Both the position numbers and the translations under genes were made by a program. Under the pieces are notes generated by a model that made no database searches, was not told the origin of the DNA, and was given only the letters and a program-made list of their open reading frames with translations. Shown here in pieces: positions 56,127 through 64,000 of a DNA stretch of 64,000 nucleotides (position 1 is the first letter of the stretch; each line of letters starts with the position of its first letter). The stretch covers positions 1-64,000 of the forward strand of contig CAYOAL010000036.1 in NCBI GenBank assembly GCA_964401935.1, read 5' to 3'. This DNA comes from JAPYTK01 sp964401935 (GTDB lineage Bacteria > Myxococcota_A > Polyangia > Polyangiales > Polyangiaceae).

Positions 56127-57199
56127 CAGGTGCCCCCGCTCGCGCGGCAGCCACCCCGCGTCAGCGGCTCGATCACCGGCTTCACGTCGCGCACCTGTGC
56201 CTTGGCGAAGGAGTCTCCGTCGATCGCCTTCACCGCCGCCCAGAAGCGGGGCCAGCTCTTGCCGCAAGCGTCGAAGAGGGCGGCGAAGGCGTCGTTGCCG
56301 CCGTGGTAGGTGCGCGCGTTGGCCAAGGTGGCGTTGTTGATCGGCCGCCAGAAGCTCGTCTCCGCGCGCAGGCGGCCGGTGATGCGCTGCTTCTCGGCCA
56401 GCTTGTCCTCATCGCTGAGCTTGGAGGCGTAGAGGGCCTCGAGCTGGTCGTGCACGTCGGCGAAGCGTTGCTCGCGCTGCGCGCGATCGGTCTGGCTCTT
56501 GGCGTAGGCGAACAGCTCCCAGCGGTCGAGCGCGAGCCGATCGCGCAGGTACTCGTCGGTGAGGATGTCGGCCACCCAGTCGGCGAGGCTCTCGTTGAAC
56601 GCCGACTGGCTGTTCACGTAGTGGGTGGCGTGCACCGACTCGTGGAGCACCACGTTGACCATCTCGCCCACCACCGTCGGCCGCGGTCGAAGCATCGTCG
56701 AGAGCACCGGGTCGTCGAACCAACCCAGCGTGGAGTAAGCGCGGGCGCCGCGCAGATCCACGTCCCAACCCTCCGCCTCGAGCTCCGCGGCGAACTTCTC
56801 GGCGTCGCGCTCGGTGAACCAGCCGAGATAGGGCACGCTCCCCACGATCGGGAACCACCAGGTGACCGACTCGAAGCGCAGCGGGTGCGAGGCGCTCACC
56901 ACGTACACCACCACGGGCCGATCGAGCTTCACATACTCGCGATAGTTTCCGGTGGCGGCGATGCCCTTCTGCTCACCGAACGCCTTCACGTCGCCGATGA
57001 GGGCGAGCATCGAGCGGGTGTGATCGTCGAGGTGCTCGTCCTCGAGGAGCGCCTCGATGGCGCGCGTTCGAAACGAGATGTCGTCTTGACCGTAGGCGGC
57101 CTGGGCGAGGTATCCCACCTGGAGGCATCCGAGCGAGCCGAGCCCGGCCGCCGCGAGCAGCAGGACACCCAAAAGGCGCGTGAGCGCGAGGTGCATCAT
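56126..57199 (-). CDS. putative aminopeptidase lipoprotein (PF10023-like)
   Basis: 357 residues from ATG 57199. The lipoprotein signal ends at LGSLGC. The active-site-type motif is VVLHESVHATHYV (HExxH) with nearby FNESLADWVAD, matching the predicted aminopeptidase family (DUF/PF10023). The N-terminal YLAQAAYGQ pattern after the lipobox is also typical. A metal-dependent peptidase anchored in the envelope is likely, but activity is not shown in most members. The asparaginase gene follows with overlapping codons. Confidence 0.78.
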   Translation of the reverse strand: MMHLALTRLLGVLLLAAAGLGSLGCLQVGYLAQAAYGQDDISFRTRAIEALLEDEHLDDHTRSMLALIGDVKAFGEQKGIAATGNYREYVKLDRPVVVYVVSASHPLRFESVTWWFPIVGSVPYLGWFTERDAEKFAAELEAEGWDVDLRGARAYSTLGWFDDPVLSTMLRPRPTVVGEMVNVVLHESVHATHYVNSQSAFNESLADWVADILTDEYLRDRLALDRWELFAYAKSQTDRAQREQRFADVHDQLEALYASKLSDEDKLAEKQRITGRLRAETSFWRPINNATLANARTYHGGNDAFAALFDACGKSWPRFWAAVKAIDGDSFAKAQVRDVKPVIEPLTRGGCRASGGT

Positions 57200-57230
57200 C
57201 GTCGAGGTCGCGATAGCCTTCGTCGCGATC

Positions 57231-58388
57231 ATGGCCGGCGCAAGCGATATGGCTTTTGCCCTGTTCGATACGAAGCTCGGGCCTTGTGGCCTCGTCTGGA
57301 GCCAGCGTGGGCTCGTGAGGCTCGTGTTGCCGGAAGGCAGCCGAGCCGCCACCGAGGCGCGGGTGCGCGCCCAGGAGGGAGACATCCAAGAGCGTCCACC
57401 GCCGCCGTGGGTGCGGGCTGCGATGCGCGCGGTCGCCCGCGAGCTCGGTGGGGGGGCGAGCGCGCCCGTGGAGGCGCCGCTCGATCTCGCGCGAACCTCG
57501 TCGTTCGCACAGTCGGTGTACGACGCCCTCCGCGGGGTGCAGCGTGGAGCCACGATCACCTACGGCGCGCTCGCCGAGGCCGCGGGAGCCAGCGGCGCGG
57601 CGCGGGCGGTGGGCCGCGCGATGGCCCACAACCCGCTGCCGATCATCATCCCGTGCCACCGGGTGGTGGGCGCGAACGGACGGCCGGGAGGTTTTAGCGC
57701 GAGAGGGGGCGTGGTCACGAAGGCGCGCCTCCTGGCGCTCGAGGGGGTGGCGCTCGCGCTGCCGGACGCGCTCCCCTACGATGCGGAGGCGGCGGTGCGG
57801 AGCCTGAGCCGTCAGGATCCCGTGCTGCGCGCGCTCATGCGTCGGGTGGGGCCGTTTCGCATGGAGCGGAGCCGCGCGCGCTCCACCTTCGCGTCGCTGG
57901 CCCGGGCGATCGTGTATCAGCAGCTGACCGGACGGGTCGCGGCGACGATCTTCGGGCGCGTGTGCGCGCTCTTTCCCGGGCGCCGCGAGCTGCGCGCCGA
58001 AGACGTGGCGGCGGCGAGCGAAGCGCGGCTGCGTTCTGCCGGTCTGTCGGGGGCGAAGGCCGCCGCGCTCTCCGATCTGGCGCAAAAGACGCTGGCGGGG
58101 AAGGTGCCGTCGCTGCGCAAGCTCGCCACGATGCCGGACGAGGCGATCGTCGAGACGCTCACCGAGGTGCGGGGCGTGGGGCGCTGGACGGTCGAGATGC
58201 TGCTCCTGTTTCAGCTCGGACGGCCCGACGTGTTGCCGCTCGGCGACTACGCGATCCGCAAGGCGTTCGCGCTCACCTACGGTCTTCGCGAGGTGCCCAA
58301 GCCGCAGCTGCTCGCGGAGCGTGGGGAGCGCTGGCGGCCCTACCGGAGCGTGGCCAGCTGGTATCTGTGGCGCGCGCTCGAGCTGTGA
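57231..58388 (+). CDS. fused O6-alkylguanine-DNA alkyltransferase and AlkA-type DNA glycosylase
   Basis: 385 residues from ATG 57231 (ATG 57249 possible). Residues about 1-172: Ogt domain with the active-site IIPCHRVVGANGRPGG (Cys142) and ALAEAAGASGAARAVG. Residues about 190-385: an HhH-GPD glycosylase of the 3-methyladenine glycosylase II type, with AIVYQQLTG, the hairpin EVRGVGRWTVEM (315-323 region) and the catalytic Asp in PLGDYAIRKAF (Asp339). Both active sites look intact. A single polypeptide repairing O6- and N3-alkylation is unusual; Ada-AlkA fusions are known, but this has no Ada regulator part. Confidence 0.9.
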   Translation: MAGASDMAFALFDTKLGPCGLVWSQRGLVRLVLPEGSRAATEARVRAQEGDIQERPPPPWVRAAMRAVARELGGGASAPVEAPLDLARTSSFAQSVYDALRGVQRGATITYGALAEAAGASGAARAVGRAMAHNPLPIIIPCHRVVGANGRPGGFSARGGVVTKARLLALEGVALALPDALPYDAEAAVRSLSRQDPVLRALMRRVGPFRMERSRARSTFASLARAIVYQQLTGRVAATIFGRVCALFPGRRELRAEDVAAASEARLRSAGLSGAKAAALSDLAQKTLAGKVPSLRKLATMPDEAIVETLTEVRGVGRWTVEMLLLFQLGRPDVLPLGDYAIRKAFALTYGLREVPKPQLLAERGERWRPYRSVASWYLWRALEL

Positions 58389-58445
58389 GGCTCACGCGGT
58401 CGTGATGCTCCGAGCGGTCTCGACCCGCGCCGGCCGGAGGCACGG

Positions 58446-58796
58446 TCAGGTGGTGGTGGGCTCTTCGATGCGGGGGGTCTTCAGCACCAACCTCGCGCCC
58501 TCGAGCATGCCGCATTTGTAGAGGGTGTGAGCGAGCATCTGCGGCGCGTTGTGAACCACCAGAGAGGCCTGCACCAAGAGCTCGCGCAGGGCGTTGACGG
58601 TCTCGGCGACCGCCGAGCCGTCGTCGAGCTCGAGCTCGCGGAAGTCGAGGGTGATGGTGTCGCGTCCGGCAGAGAGCGTCTTGACGTCACGCGCGAGCAC
58701 GATGGCGAAGGCGTTGGCCATGGTGGCGTCCACGCTCCCTCCCACCTGGATCTCGGTCTGCATCGTCGCCTGCCGGATCAAGAGGTGGCCCACCAT
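58446..58796 (-). CDS. STAS-like domain protein
   Basis: 116 residues from ATG 58796; ATG 58763 would also work. The pattern ITLDFRELELDDGSAVAETVNALREL plus a hydrophobic strand VVHNAPQMLAHTLYKCGML fits the STAS (anti-sigma-factor antagonist) fold. The typical phospho-Ser region is DDGSAVAE. Members act in partner-switching signalling. It lies divergent to the RNA cyclase gene. No anti-sigma kinase is nearby. Confidence 0.65.
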   Translation of the reverse strand: MVGHLLIRQATMQTEIQVGGSVDATMANAFAIVLARDVKTLSAGRDTITLDFRELELDDGSAVAETVNALRELLVQASLVVHNAPQMLAHTLYKCGMLEGARLVLKTPRIEEPTTT

Positions 58797-58852
58797 CCTC
58801 GGGATTATTCACGGACGCCGGCAAACGGCCCAACAAGTGGCATGATCGGCGC

Positions 58853-59905
58853 GTGGAACCGCTCGTCATCGATGGCTCGCAGGGCGAGGGAGGAGGTCAG
58901 ATCTTGCGGACATCGCTCGCGTTGTCGGCGCTCACGGGTCAGCCGATCCGGCTCGAGAACGTGCGCGCGAAGCGCTCGCGTCCGGGTCTGTTGCGACAAC
59001 ACCTCACCAGCGTGACGGCCATCGCGGAGATCTGCGGGGCGGAGGTGATCGGCGCGAAGGCTCACTCCAAGACGGTCACGTTCTCCCCAGGGAAGCCTCA
59101 CGCCGGCAACTACAGCTTCAGCGTGGGCACGGCAGGGAGCGCGTGTCTCGTGCTTCAGACCATCCTCTACCCGCTCCTGTTCGCCGAGGGGCCGAGCACG
59201 GTGGTGCTCGAGGGGGGCACCCACAACACCATGGCGCCGCCGTTTCACTTCATCGAGTGCACCTTCGCGCCCCTCCTGCGGGCGATGGGGGCCGAGGTGT
59301 CGCTCCGCCTCGAGCGCCATGGTTTCTACCCGGCGGGAGGCGGACGCATCCTGGTGGCGGTGCGCCCCGTCGACAAGCTCCGCCCCCTCGAGCTCCTGGA
59401 GACGGGCGCGCTGCGGACGCGCCGGGCTCGCGCGATCGTCTCGCGCCTCTCGCCGCAGATCGCCGAGCGCGAGCTCGCCGTGTTGCGGGAGCGCCTCGGG
59501 CTCGACGACGACGACTGCGAGGTCGAGGTGGTGAGGGCGGCCGGTCCCGGCAACGTGGTGATGATGACGCTCGGGCGCCGCTCGGTGACCGAGACGTTCA
59601 CCGCCTTCGGGGAGAAGGGGCTGCCCGCGGAGAGGGTGGCCGCTGCCCTCGCCGACGAGGTCGAGACCTTCCTCGCCGCCGATGTCCCCGTGGGCGAGCA
59701 CCTCGCCGATCAGCTCCTCCTCCCTCTCGCGCTGGCCGGTGGCGGCGCCTTCACCACCACCCCGCTCTCGCTCCACAGCACCACCAACATCGACGTCATC
59801 GACTGCCTCCTCGGGGTTCGGCCCATCGTCGAGACCCGTCGCGACCAAGCCCGCGTCACCTTCACCGGGGGCGCGCCCGTCCGTCGGAGGAGCGTCAGCG
59901 GGTGA
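58853..59905 (+). CDS. rtcA: RNA 3'-terminal phosphate cyclase
   Basis: 350 residues from GTG 58853. It turns RNA 3'-phosphate into a 2',3'-cyclic phosphate using ATP. Motifs: the N-terminal IDGSQGEGGGQILRTSLALS, RPGLLRQHLTSV, FSVGTAGSACLVLQTILYPL, HGFYPAGGGRI, and the nucleophile His in GEHLADQLLLPLALAG, all as in RtcA. It stands alone, without rtcB or the sigma-54 regulator rtcR seen in enterobacteria. The gap to the STAS gene is 56 nt. Confidence 0.95.
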   Translation: MEPLVIDGSQGEGGGQILRTSLALSALTGQPIRLENVRAKRSRPGLLRQHLTSVTAIAEICGAEVIGAKAHSKTVTFSPGKPHAGNYSFSVGTAGSACLVLQTILYPLLFAEGPSTVVLEGGTHNTMAPPFHFIECTFAPLLRAMGAEVSLRLERHGFYPAGGGRILVAVRPVDKLRPLELLETGALRTRRARAIVSRLSPQIAERELAVLRERLGLDDDDCEVEVVRAAGPGNVVMMTLGRRSVTETFTAFGEKGLPAERVAAALADEVETFLAADVPVGEHLADQLLLPLALAGGGAFTTTPLSLHSTTNIDVIDCLLGVRPIVETRRDQARVTFTGGAPVRRRSVSG

Positions 59906-59998
59906 CGCGCCCCGAGCGCTCGCGAAGCGCGCCTGGGCGTTGGGGCCCAAGCGCAACGCGCAGCGTGGGGGGAGGGTGCGGAGCACCTTCGAGGTATC

Positions 59999-61348
59999 TC
60001 AGAGCAGGCTCAGCACCCAGCCGAGGCCGATGTAGGCGCCGAGCGCGGAGCCAATTTGGGCCGCGACGAAGACGAGGAGGATGCGTGAGAAGGGGTTCTT
60101 GCGCATGCCCGCGAAGGTGTTGACCTCGGTGCCGAGGCGCTCGGCGTCCTCGACGGTGGGCTTGCGCAAGAGGGCCTCCACCAAGCCCACCACCATCCCC
60201 GCGCCGATCGTCGGGTTGAGCGACGTGATGGGCGAAGCGACGAAGCCGGCGAGGACGCTCAAGAGCTTGCCCCCGGCGATGGCGGTGAAGACGGCGCAGA
60301 CCACGGCGTTGGGGAGAATCCACGCCGTGAGCATCTGCGTCAGGTCTTCGCCCTGGTGCTGTCGGTACCCGTGATAGAAGGCGCCGAGGATGATGAGGGG
60401 GATGATCCACTTGACGAGCCCCACCCAGGGCGACGGTGGCGGCACCTTGGTCAGCGCCTCCCGATCGACCTCGGTGCCGAGCTCGCGCACCATGCCCGCG
60501 ACGTGACCGGCGCCGACCACCGCCACCACCACCTCGCCTGGGGCGTCGGTGATCGCGCTCATCAGGTAACGGTCGCGCTCGTCGATCAGCGGCACCTTCA
60601 CCTCGGGCATGACGCGCGCGAACTCGCCCATCATGTCGGTGATGTGCTCGCGATCCTTGAGCGCCTCGATCTGCTCCTCGCCGATCTCCTCGGTGTCGAA
60701 CACGCTCGCTCCGAGGGCCGCGATGAGCTTGAGCTTGTTGAAGAAGCCGAGGTTCGCCCACGTGCGGCGAAGGGTGGCCTGCACGTCTCGATCCGCGAGC
60801 ACCACCTGCGCGCCGACGCGCTTGGCGGCCTCCACACCGGCGAGGAGCTCGGCGCCCGGCTTGACGCCGAGCTGCTCTCCGAGGCGGCGCTGGTAGGCCT
60901 GGAGCGCGAGGCTCGCCATCAGGAACAGCACCTTCTTCTGGCGAATCACCTGGAAGATGTCGAGCTTGCGCCAGCGGCTGTCGTCGGTGAGGGCCTCGTA
61001 GCGCATCGGATCGAGCTCGACGCACACGGTGTTGGGCCGAACCTCCTCGATGACCTCGCGCACCTCCTCCACGCTCTTCTTGGAGACGTGCGCGGTGCCG
61101 ATGATGTGAAACCGTCGGCCCTCGTGCTCGAGCACCGTCACGTTCTTGCGGGGCGTGAACGGTCGCCGGCCAGCGCGAGCGCCCGACGCGTCGTCTCCGC
61201 CGTCCGCGTCGGCACCCTCGTCGGCCGGAGAGTCCGCGCCGGCGCTCTCGTCGGCCGCGGCCCCGTCGTCGGTCGCGGCCGGCGTGGCTGCTCCTTCACC
61301 TTCCGCCTCGGCAAGGCCTTCGGGCTCGTTGGATTCCTCCGTGGTCAT
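59999..61348 (-). CDS. TraB/PrgY family protein
   Basis: 449 residues from ATG 61348. An acidic Ala/Gly/Asp-rich N terminus (about 1-70) precedes the TraB domain: FHIIGTAHVSKKSVEEV, CVELDPMRYEAL, LADRDVQATLRRTW, ALKDREHITDMM and AVVGAGHVAGM. Four or five C-terminal membrane helices (about 305-449) follow. PrgY in enterococci limits pheromone activity; eukaryotic homologues are mitochondrial outer-membrane proteins. The conserved GTAH and GxGH motifs suggest a metal-dependent enzyme, but activity is unclear. Confidence 0.85.
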   Translation of the reverse strand: MTTEESNEPEGLAEAEGEGAATPAATDDGAAADESAGADSPADEGADADGGDDASGARAGRRPFTPRKNVTVLEHEGRRFHIIGTAHVSKKSVEEVREVIEEVRPNTVCVELDPMRYEALTDDSRWRKLDIFQVIRQKKVLFLMASLALQAYQRRLGEQLGVKPGAELLAGVEAAKRVGAQVVLADRDVQATLRRTWANLGFFNKLKLIAALGASVFDTEEIGEEQIEALKDREHITDMMGEFARVMPEVKVPLIDERDRYLMSAITDAPGEVVVAVVGAGHVAGMVRELGTEVDREALTKVPPPSPWVGLVKWIIPLIILGAFYHGYRQHQGEDLTQMLTAWILPNAVVCAVFTAIAGGKLLSVLAGFVASPITSLNPTIGAGMVVGLVEALLRKPTVEDAERLGTEVNTFAGMRKNPFSRILLVFVAAQIGSALGAYIGLGWVLSLL

Positions 61349-61479
61349 GCCGCTCTGTTCGTGTCGCTGCCTGCCAGTCTGCCGTCTGTCGGTTCGCCCG
61401 TCTGCCCCCCGGCTGCAGCCGCGCGGCCCAGCCGCCCGTCCGAGGCGCGGCGGACGACCGGTTATGAACGGCTCGCCCG

Positions 61480-61495
61480 TTTCCGACAACGGAAA
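61480..61495. promoter_or_regulatory. perfect 6-bp palindrome upstream of the kinase gene
   Basis: TTTCCG (61480-61485) / CGGAAA (61490-61495) with loop ACAA, in an AT-richer stretch that continues to TTTGG and TACGCTGAAT. It lies 126 nt before the kinase start and 132 nt before the TraB start, so it may be an operator shared by two divergent genes. Confidence 0.45.
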
Positions 61496-61620
61496 TTTGG
61501 TGCTACGCTGAATATCCCTCGCAGCGCCTCCGGTGGCGCTTCTGGGCAGCCCAAGCTCATGGTGGGAGGGGTGTCTGCCCAGCTCGAACGGTCAGCTCGA
61601 ACGGGGGTCTCCGCTTGGCG

Positions 61621-63039
61621 ATGGCTTCTCACAACATCGGGCCTGGATACGTCATCGCGGACAAGTACCGCGTGATCAACCAGCTCGGTGAGGGCGGGAT
61701 GGGGCAGGTGTACCTCGTCCAGCACATCAAGACCGATGAACGGTTCGCCCTGAAGATCCTCAACCCGTCGGTGGCAAAGACCGCCACCACGCGCGAGCGC
61801 TTCCGACGCGAGGCGAAGACCCCTGCGCGCATCGACAGCGACCACGTGTGTCGCGTCGTCGACACCGACATCGCCACCGATCTCGAGAGCGCTCCTTTCC
61901 TGGTGATGGAGTATCTCCGAGGTCAGAACCTGCAGGACCTCAGCGACGAGCTCGGGCCGCTGCCTCCCCGCGAGGTGCTGGTCTACTTGCGTCAGATGGC
62001 GATCGCGCTCGACAAGGCGCACGCCATCGGAATCGTCCACCGCGATCTCAAGCCCGAGAACCTGTTCCTGACGACGCGCGACGACGGCACCCCGTGCCTG
62101 AAAATCCTCGACTTCGGGATCGCCAAGCTGAGCGGCGCCACCGGCGACCTCGCCTTCGTGAAGGCCACTCAGACCGGCGACGTGTTCGGAACCCCGATGT
62201 ACATGTCGCCCGAGCAGTGCAAATCGGAGGCGGAGAAGATCTCGGCGCAGTCCGACATCTGGGCTCTCGGTCTCATCGCCCATCGCCTCCTCACCGGCGA
62301 CGATTTTTGGACCGCCAACACCCTCACGCACCTCATCGCCCAGATCGCCTACGAGCCGATGCCCACCGCCGCCGAGCGGGGCGCCGACTTCGGGCCGGCC
62401 TACGAGGCCTGGTTCCAGCGCTGCTGCAACCGCGACGTGAGCCAGCGCTTCGCCAGCGCAGGCGAGGCGGTGCGCGCGCTGCAAGAGGCCTTCGGCTACA
62501 CCGCGGAGTCGACCGGCCAGCTCTCGCACGCGCTCGTGGCCGCCGAGCTCGCGCGCGCCGCCCTCGTGTCGAGCGCAGGGCGCGTCACCGACGACCCGAT
62601 GCATCAGACGTCGGAGGCGCTCACGCTCGACAGCGTCGAGCCGAGACGCGCTCGACCTCGACGCACACCCCTCGTGGCGGCGGGCGTCCTCGCGGTGGTG
62701 GTTGGAGGCGTGGCGGCGTGGTTCAGCGGGGTCGGCAGAGGTGAGGTGATCGCTGCGGATCCGGAGCCATCGACCACGCCGACCGGCGACGTCACCGAGC
62801 GACGCCCCGCCGCGCCCAGCGAGCCCGAGGCCTCCCGGTCCGCCGCCCCTCCGGCCGGCTCGGTCCCAGCGCTCGAGCCCTCCGACACCCCGCCGCTAGC
62901 CGCCTCCTCGAGCGAGGCGCCGTCGCCACCGCCGGTGCCGGTACGGCCTTGGTCCAAGCCGCCTGCTCCCGCACCCCTCCCCGTGCCACCGAGCCCGAAG
63001 CCGGATAAGCCGGTCGATCCCCTCGACGGGCGGATGTAA
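61621..63039 (+). CDS. transmembrane Ser/Thr protein kinase (Hanks type)
   Basis: 472 residues from ATG 61621 (TTG 61615 in frame). Kinase domain about 15-285: GEGGMGQVYLV, Lys in RFALKIL, IVHRDLKPENLF, LDFGIAKL, GTPMYMSPEQC and SDIWALG. One membrane helix lies at about 345-365 (LVAAGVLAVVVGGVAAW); the tail outside is Pro/Ser/Ala-rich. Catalytically complete. Next downstream is the FHA domain activator, which could bind its phospho-Thr products; this is inference. Confidence 0.93.
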   Translation: MASHNIGPGYVIADKYRVINQLGEGGMGQVYLVQHIKTDERFALKILNPSVAKTATTRERFRREAKTPARIDSDHVCRVVDTDIATDLESAPFLVMEYLRGQNLQDLSDELGPLPPREVLVYLRQMAIALDKAHAIGIVHRDLKPENLFLTTRDDGTPCLKILDFGIAKLSGATGDLAFVKATQTGDVFGTPMYMSPEQCKSEAEKISAQSDIWALGLIAHRLLTGDDFWTANTLTHLIAQIAYEPMPTAAERGADFGPAYEAWFQRCCNRDVSQRFASAGEAVRALQEAFGYTAESTGQLSHALVAAELARAALVSSAGRVTDDPMHQTSEALTLDSVEPRRARPRRTPLVAAGVLAVVVGGVAAWFSGVGRGEVIAADPEPSTTPTGDVTERRPAAPSEPEASRSAAPPAGSVPALEPSDTPPLAASSSEAPSPPPVPVRPWSKPPAPAPLPVPPSPKPDKPVDPLDGRM

Positions 63040-63178
63040 GGTTTCGAACCGGCCCCTGGCGCCGGCGAAGTACCATGTCCCACCTCGACATGCTCAAGGT
63101 CTGCCAACGAACGCTCCGCCAAGGTGCGGGTCCCGCCGGGGAGCTGCTCGCGCCGACGTCAGGCCGCGGGGAGTCGCC

Positions 63179-64000
63179 GTGAACGGACCGAAGGAGCCCG
63201 CACCCCCCGCCGGATCGCCCCGCTCGCGACCCCACGGCACGCAGGCGATGGCCGCACGGCCGGAGGTGCGTCGGCTCGAGAAGATCCAGGTGACCATCGT
63301 CGACACCCCCGACGAGGCGAAGAGGGGGCAGTCGTTCACGTTCGCGCGCGACGAGGTGCGCTTCGGCGCCTCTCCCGAGGCCGACATCTTCGTGAACGAT
63401 CGCTCGGTGTCGCGCGAGCACCTCGCCATTCGCGCCTGCGACGCTGGCTGGACGCTCAGCGACCTCGGGAGCACCAACGGCACCTACATCGGCGAGATGC
63501 GCATCGATCGGGTGACCGTCCGCGACGCGGTGCTCTTGCGCACCGGTAAGACGATGCTCCGCCTCGAGCCGCTCGGCGAGCACGTCGAGCAGGAGATGTC
63601 GAGCGCCCACCGCTTCGGCCGCATGCTCGGCCAGAGCCCGACCATGCGCGAGATGTTCGCCGTGCTCGAGAAGGTGGCGGGGAGCGATCTCACCGTGCTC
63701 ATCGAGGGCGAGACCGGCACCGGCAAGGAGCTCGCCGCCGAGGGCCTCCACACCCACAGCACCCGCACCGGGTCGTTCGTCACGCTCAACTGCGGCGCCA
63801 TTCCTCGCGAGCTCATCGAGAGCGAGCTGATGGGGCACGTGAAGGGGGCCTTTACGGGCGCCGTGAGCGACCGCCCCGGGGCGTTCGTGTCGGCCCACGG
63901 CGGCACGGTGTTCCTCGACGAGGTGGGCGAGCTCCCGCTCGACATGCAGGCCAAGCTCTTGCGTGTGCTCGAGCGCCGCGAGGTGAAGCCAGTGGGCTCC
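63179..64000 (+). CDS. FHA domain sigma-54-dependent activator, 3' end cut by window
   Basis: 274 visible codons from GTG 63179 (GGGGAG site 5 nt upstream; ATG 63248 alternative); the gene runs off the window. Residues about 35-120 are an FHA domain (VRFGASPEADIFVNDRSVSREHL, DLGSTNGTYIG) that binds phospho-Thr. From about 143 starts the AAA+ sigma-54 interaction domain: Walker A EGETGTGKELAAE, the GAFTGA loop and Walker B GGTVFLDEVGELP. FHA-bearing enhancer proteins in myxobacteria link Ser/Thr kinases to sigma-54 transcription. The kinase just upstream is a likely partner. Confidence 0.93.
   Translation, partial: MNGPKEPAPPAGSPRSRPHGTQAMAARPEVRRLEKIQVTIVDTPDEAKRGQSFTFARDEVRFGASPEADIFVNDRSVSREHLAIRACDAGWTLSDLGSTNGTYIGEMRIDRVTVRDAVLLRTGKTMLRLEPLGEHVEQEMSSAHRFGRMLGQSPTMREMFAVLEKVAGSDLTVLIEGETGTGKELAAEGLHTHSTRTGSFVTLNCGAIPRELIESELMGHVKGAFTGAVSDRPGAFVSAHGGTVFLDEVGELPLDMQAKLLRVLERREVKPVGS

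Overview
The window is a high-GC chromosomal stretch with dense genes and strong third-position G/C bias. Its content fits a predatory or soil myxobacterium (Myxococcota, probably order Polyangiales). The clues are two Hanks-type Ser/Thr kinases with Pro/Ala-rich tails, an FHA plus sigma-54 activator protein, three bactofilins, several Cys-rich lipoproteins, a PilZ protein, and many secreted hydrolases. I made no database search, so the taxonomic call is an inference. A run of Ns at 11601-11610 next to a 38-nt poly-C tract marks an assembly gap inside a gene.

Layout. 0.1-4.4 kb: TetR regulator, methyltransferase and a domain-permuted PEP-utilising phosphotransferase in one tight operon. 4.4-7.7 kb: hotdog protein, secreted protein, expansin and YqgE. 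7.8-10.4 kb: an XPB-type helicase overlapping a DUF790 (Bax1-type) nuclease, which looks like a DNA-repair module. 10.8-15.4 kb: somatomedin-B-like lipoprotein (gapped), M30-like metalloprotease and aldehyde dehydrogenase. 15.6-21 kb: an anchored protein of unknown function, then a DUF2169 protein followed 4 nt later by a Tat-type esterase. 21.2-23.2 kb: three bactofilins and pyrE. 23.2-27.1 kb: EpmC-like hydroxylase, lipoprotein, hemL and a cycloeucalenol-cycloisomerase-like membrane protein. 27.1-38.2 kb: a minus-strand series of porin, di-haem lipoprotein, Ser/Thr kinase, TPR-like protein, a giant lipoprotein with a dead transglutaminase-like region, and murB.

38.4-41.8 kb: Cys-rich lipoprotein, a nucleotidyltransferase with a small overlapping partner (possible toxin-antitoxin pair) and two membrane proteins. 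42.1-46.8 kb: a stress cassette of Gly-zipper protein, BON lipoprotein, large catalase and ferritin-like protein. 46.9-48.9 kb: HutF-like deiminase and AqpZ, separated by short tandem repeats. 49-54.4 kb: two paralogous membrane sulfatase/phosphotransferases with a Cys-rich lipoprotein between them. 54.5-61.3 kb: PilZ protein, asparaginase, peptidase, an Ogt-AlkA fusion, STAS protein, RNA 3'-phosphate cyclase and TraB protein. 61.6-64 kb: Ser/Thr kinase and an FHA-AAA+ activator cut by the window edge.

The most interesting items are the permuted PEP-utilising enzyme operon, the bacterial XPB-Bax1 pair, the plant-type sterol isomerase homologue, the Ogt-AlkA fusion and the sulfatase/Cys-rich/sulfatase cluster. 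I saw no CRISPR array, rRNA, tRNA, integrase or transposase.
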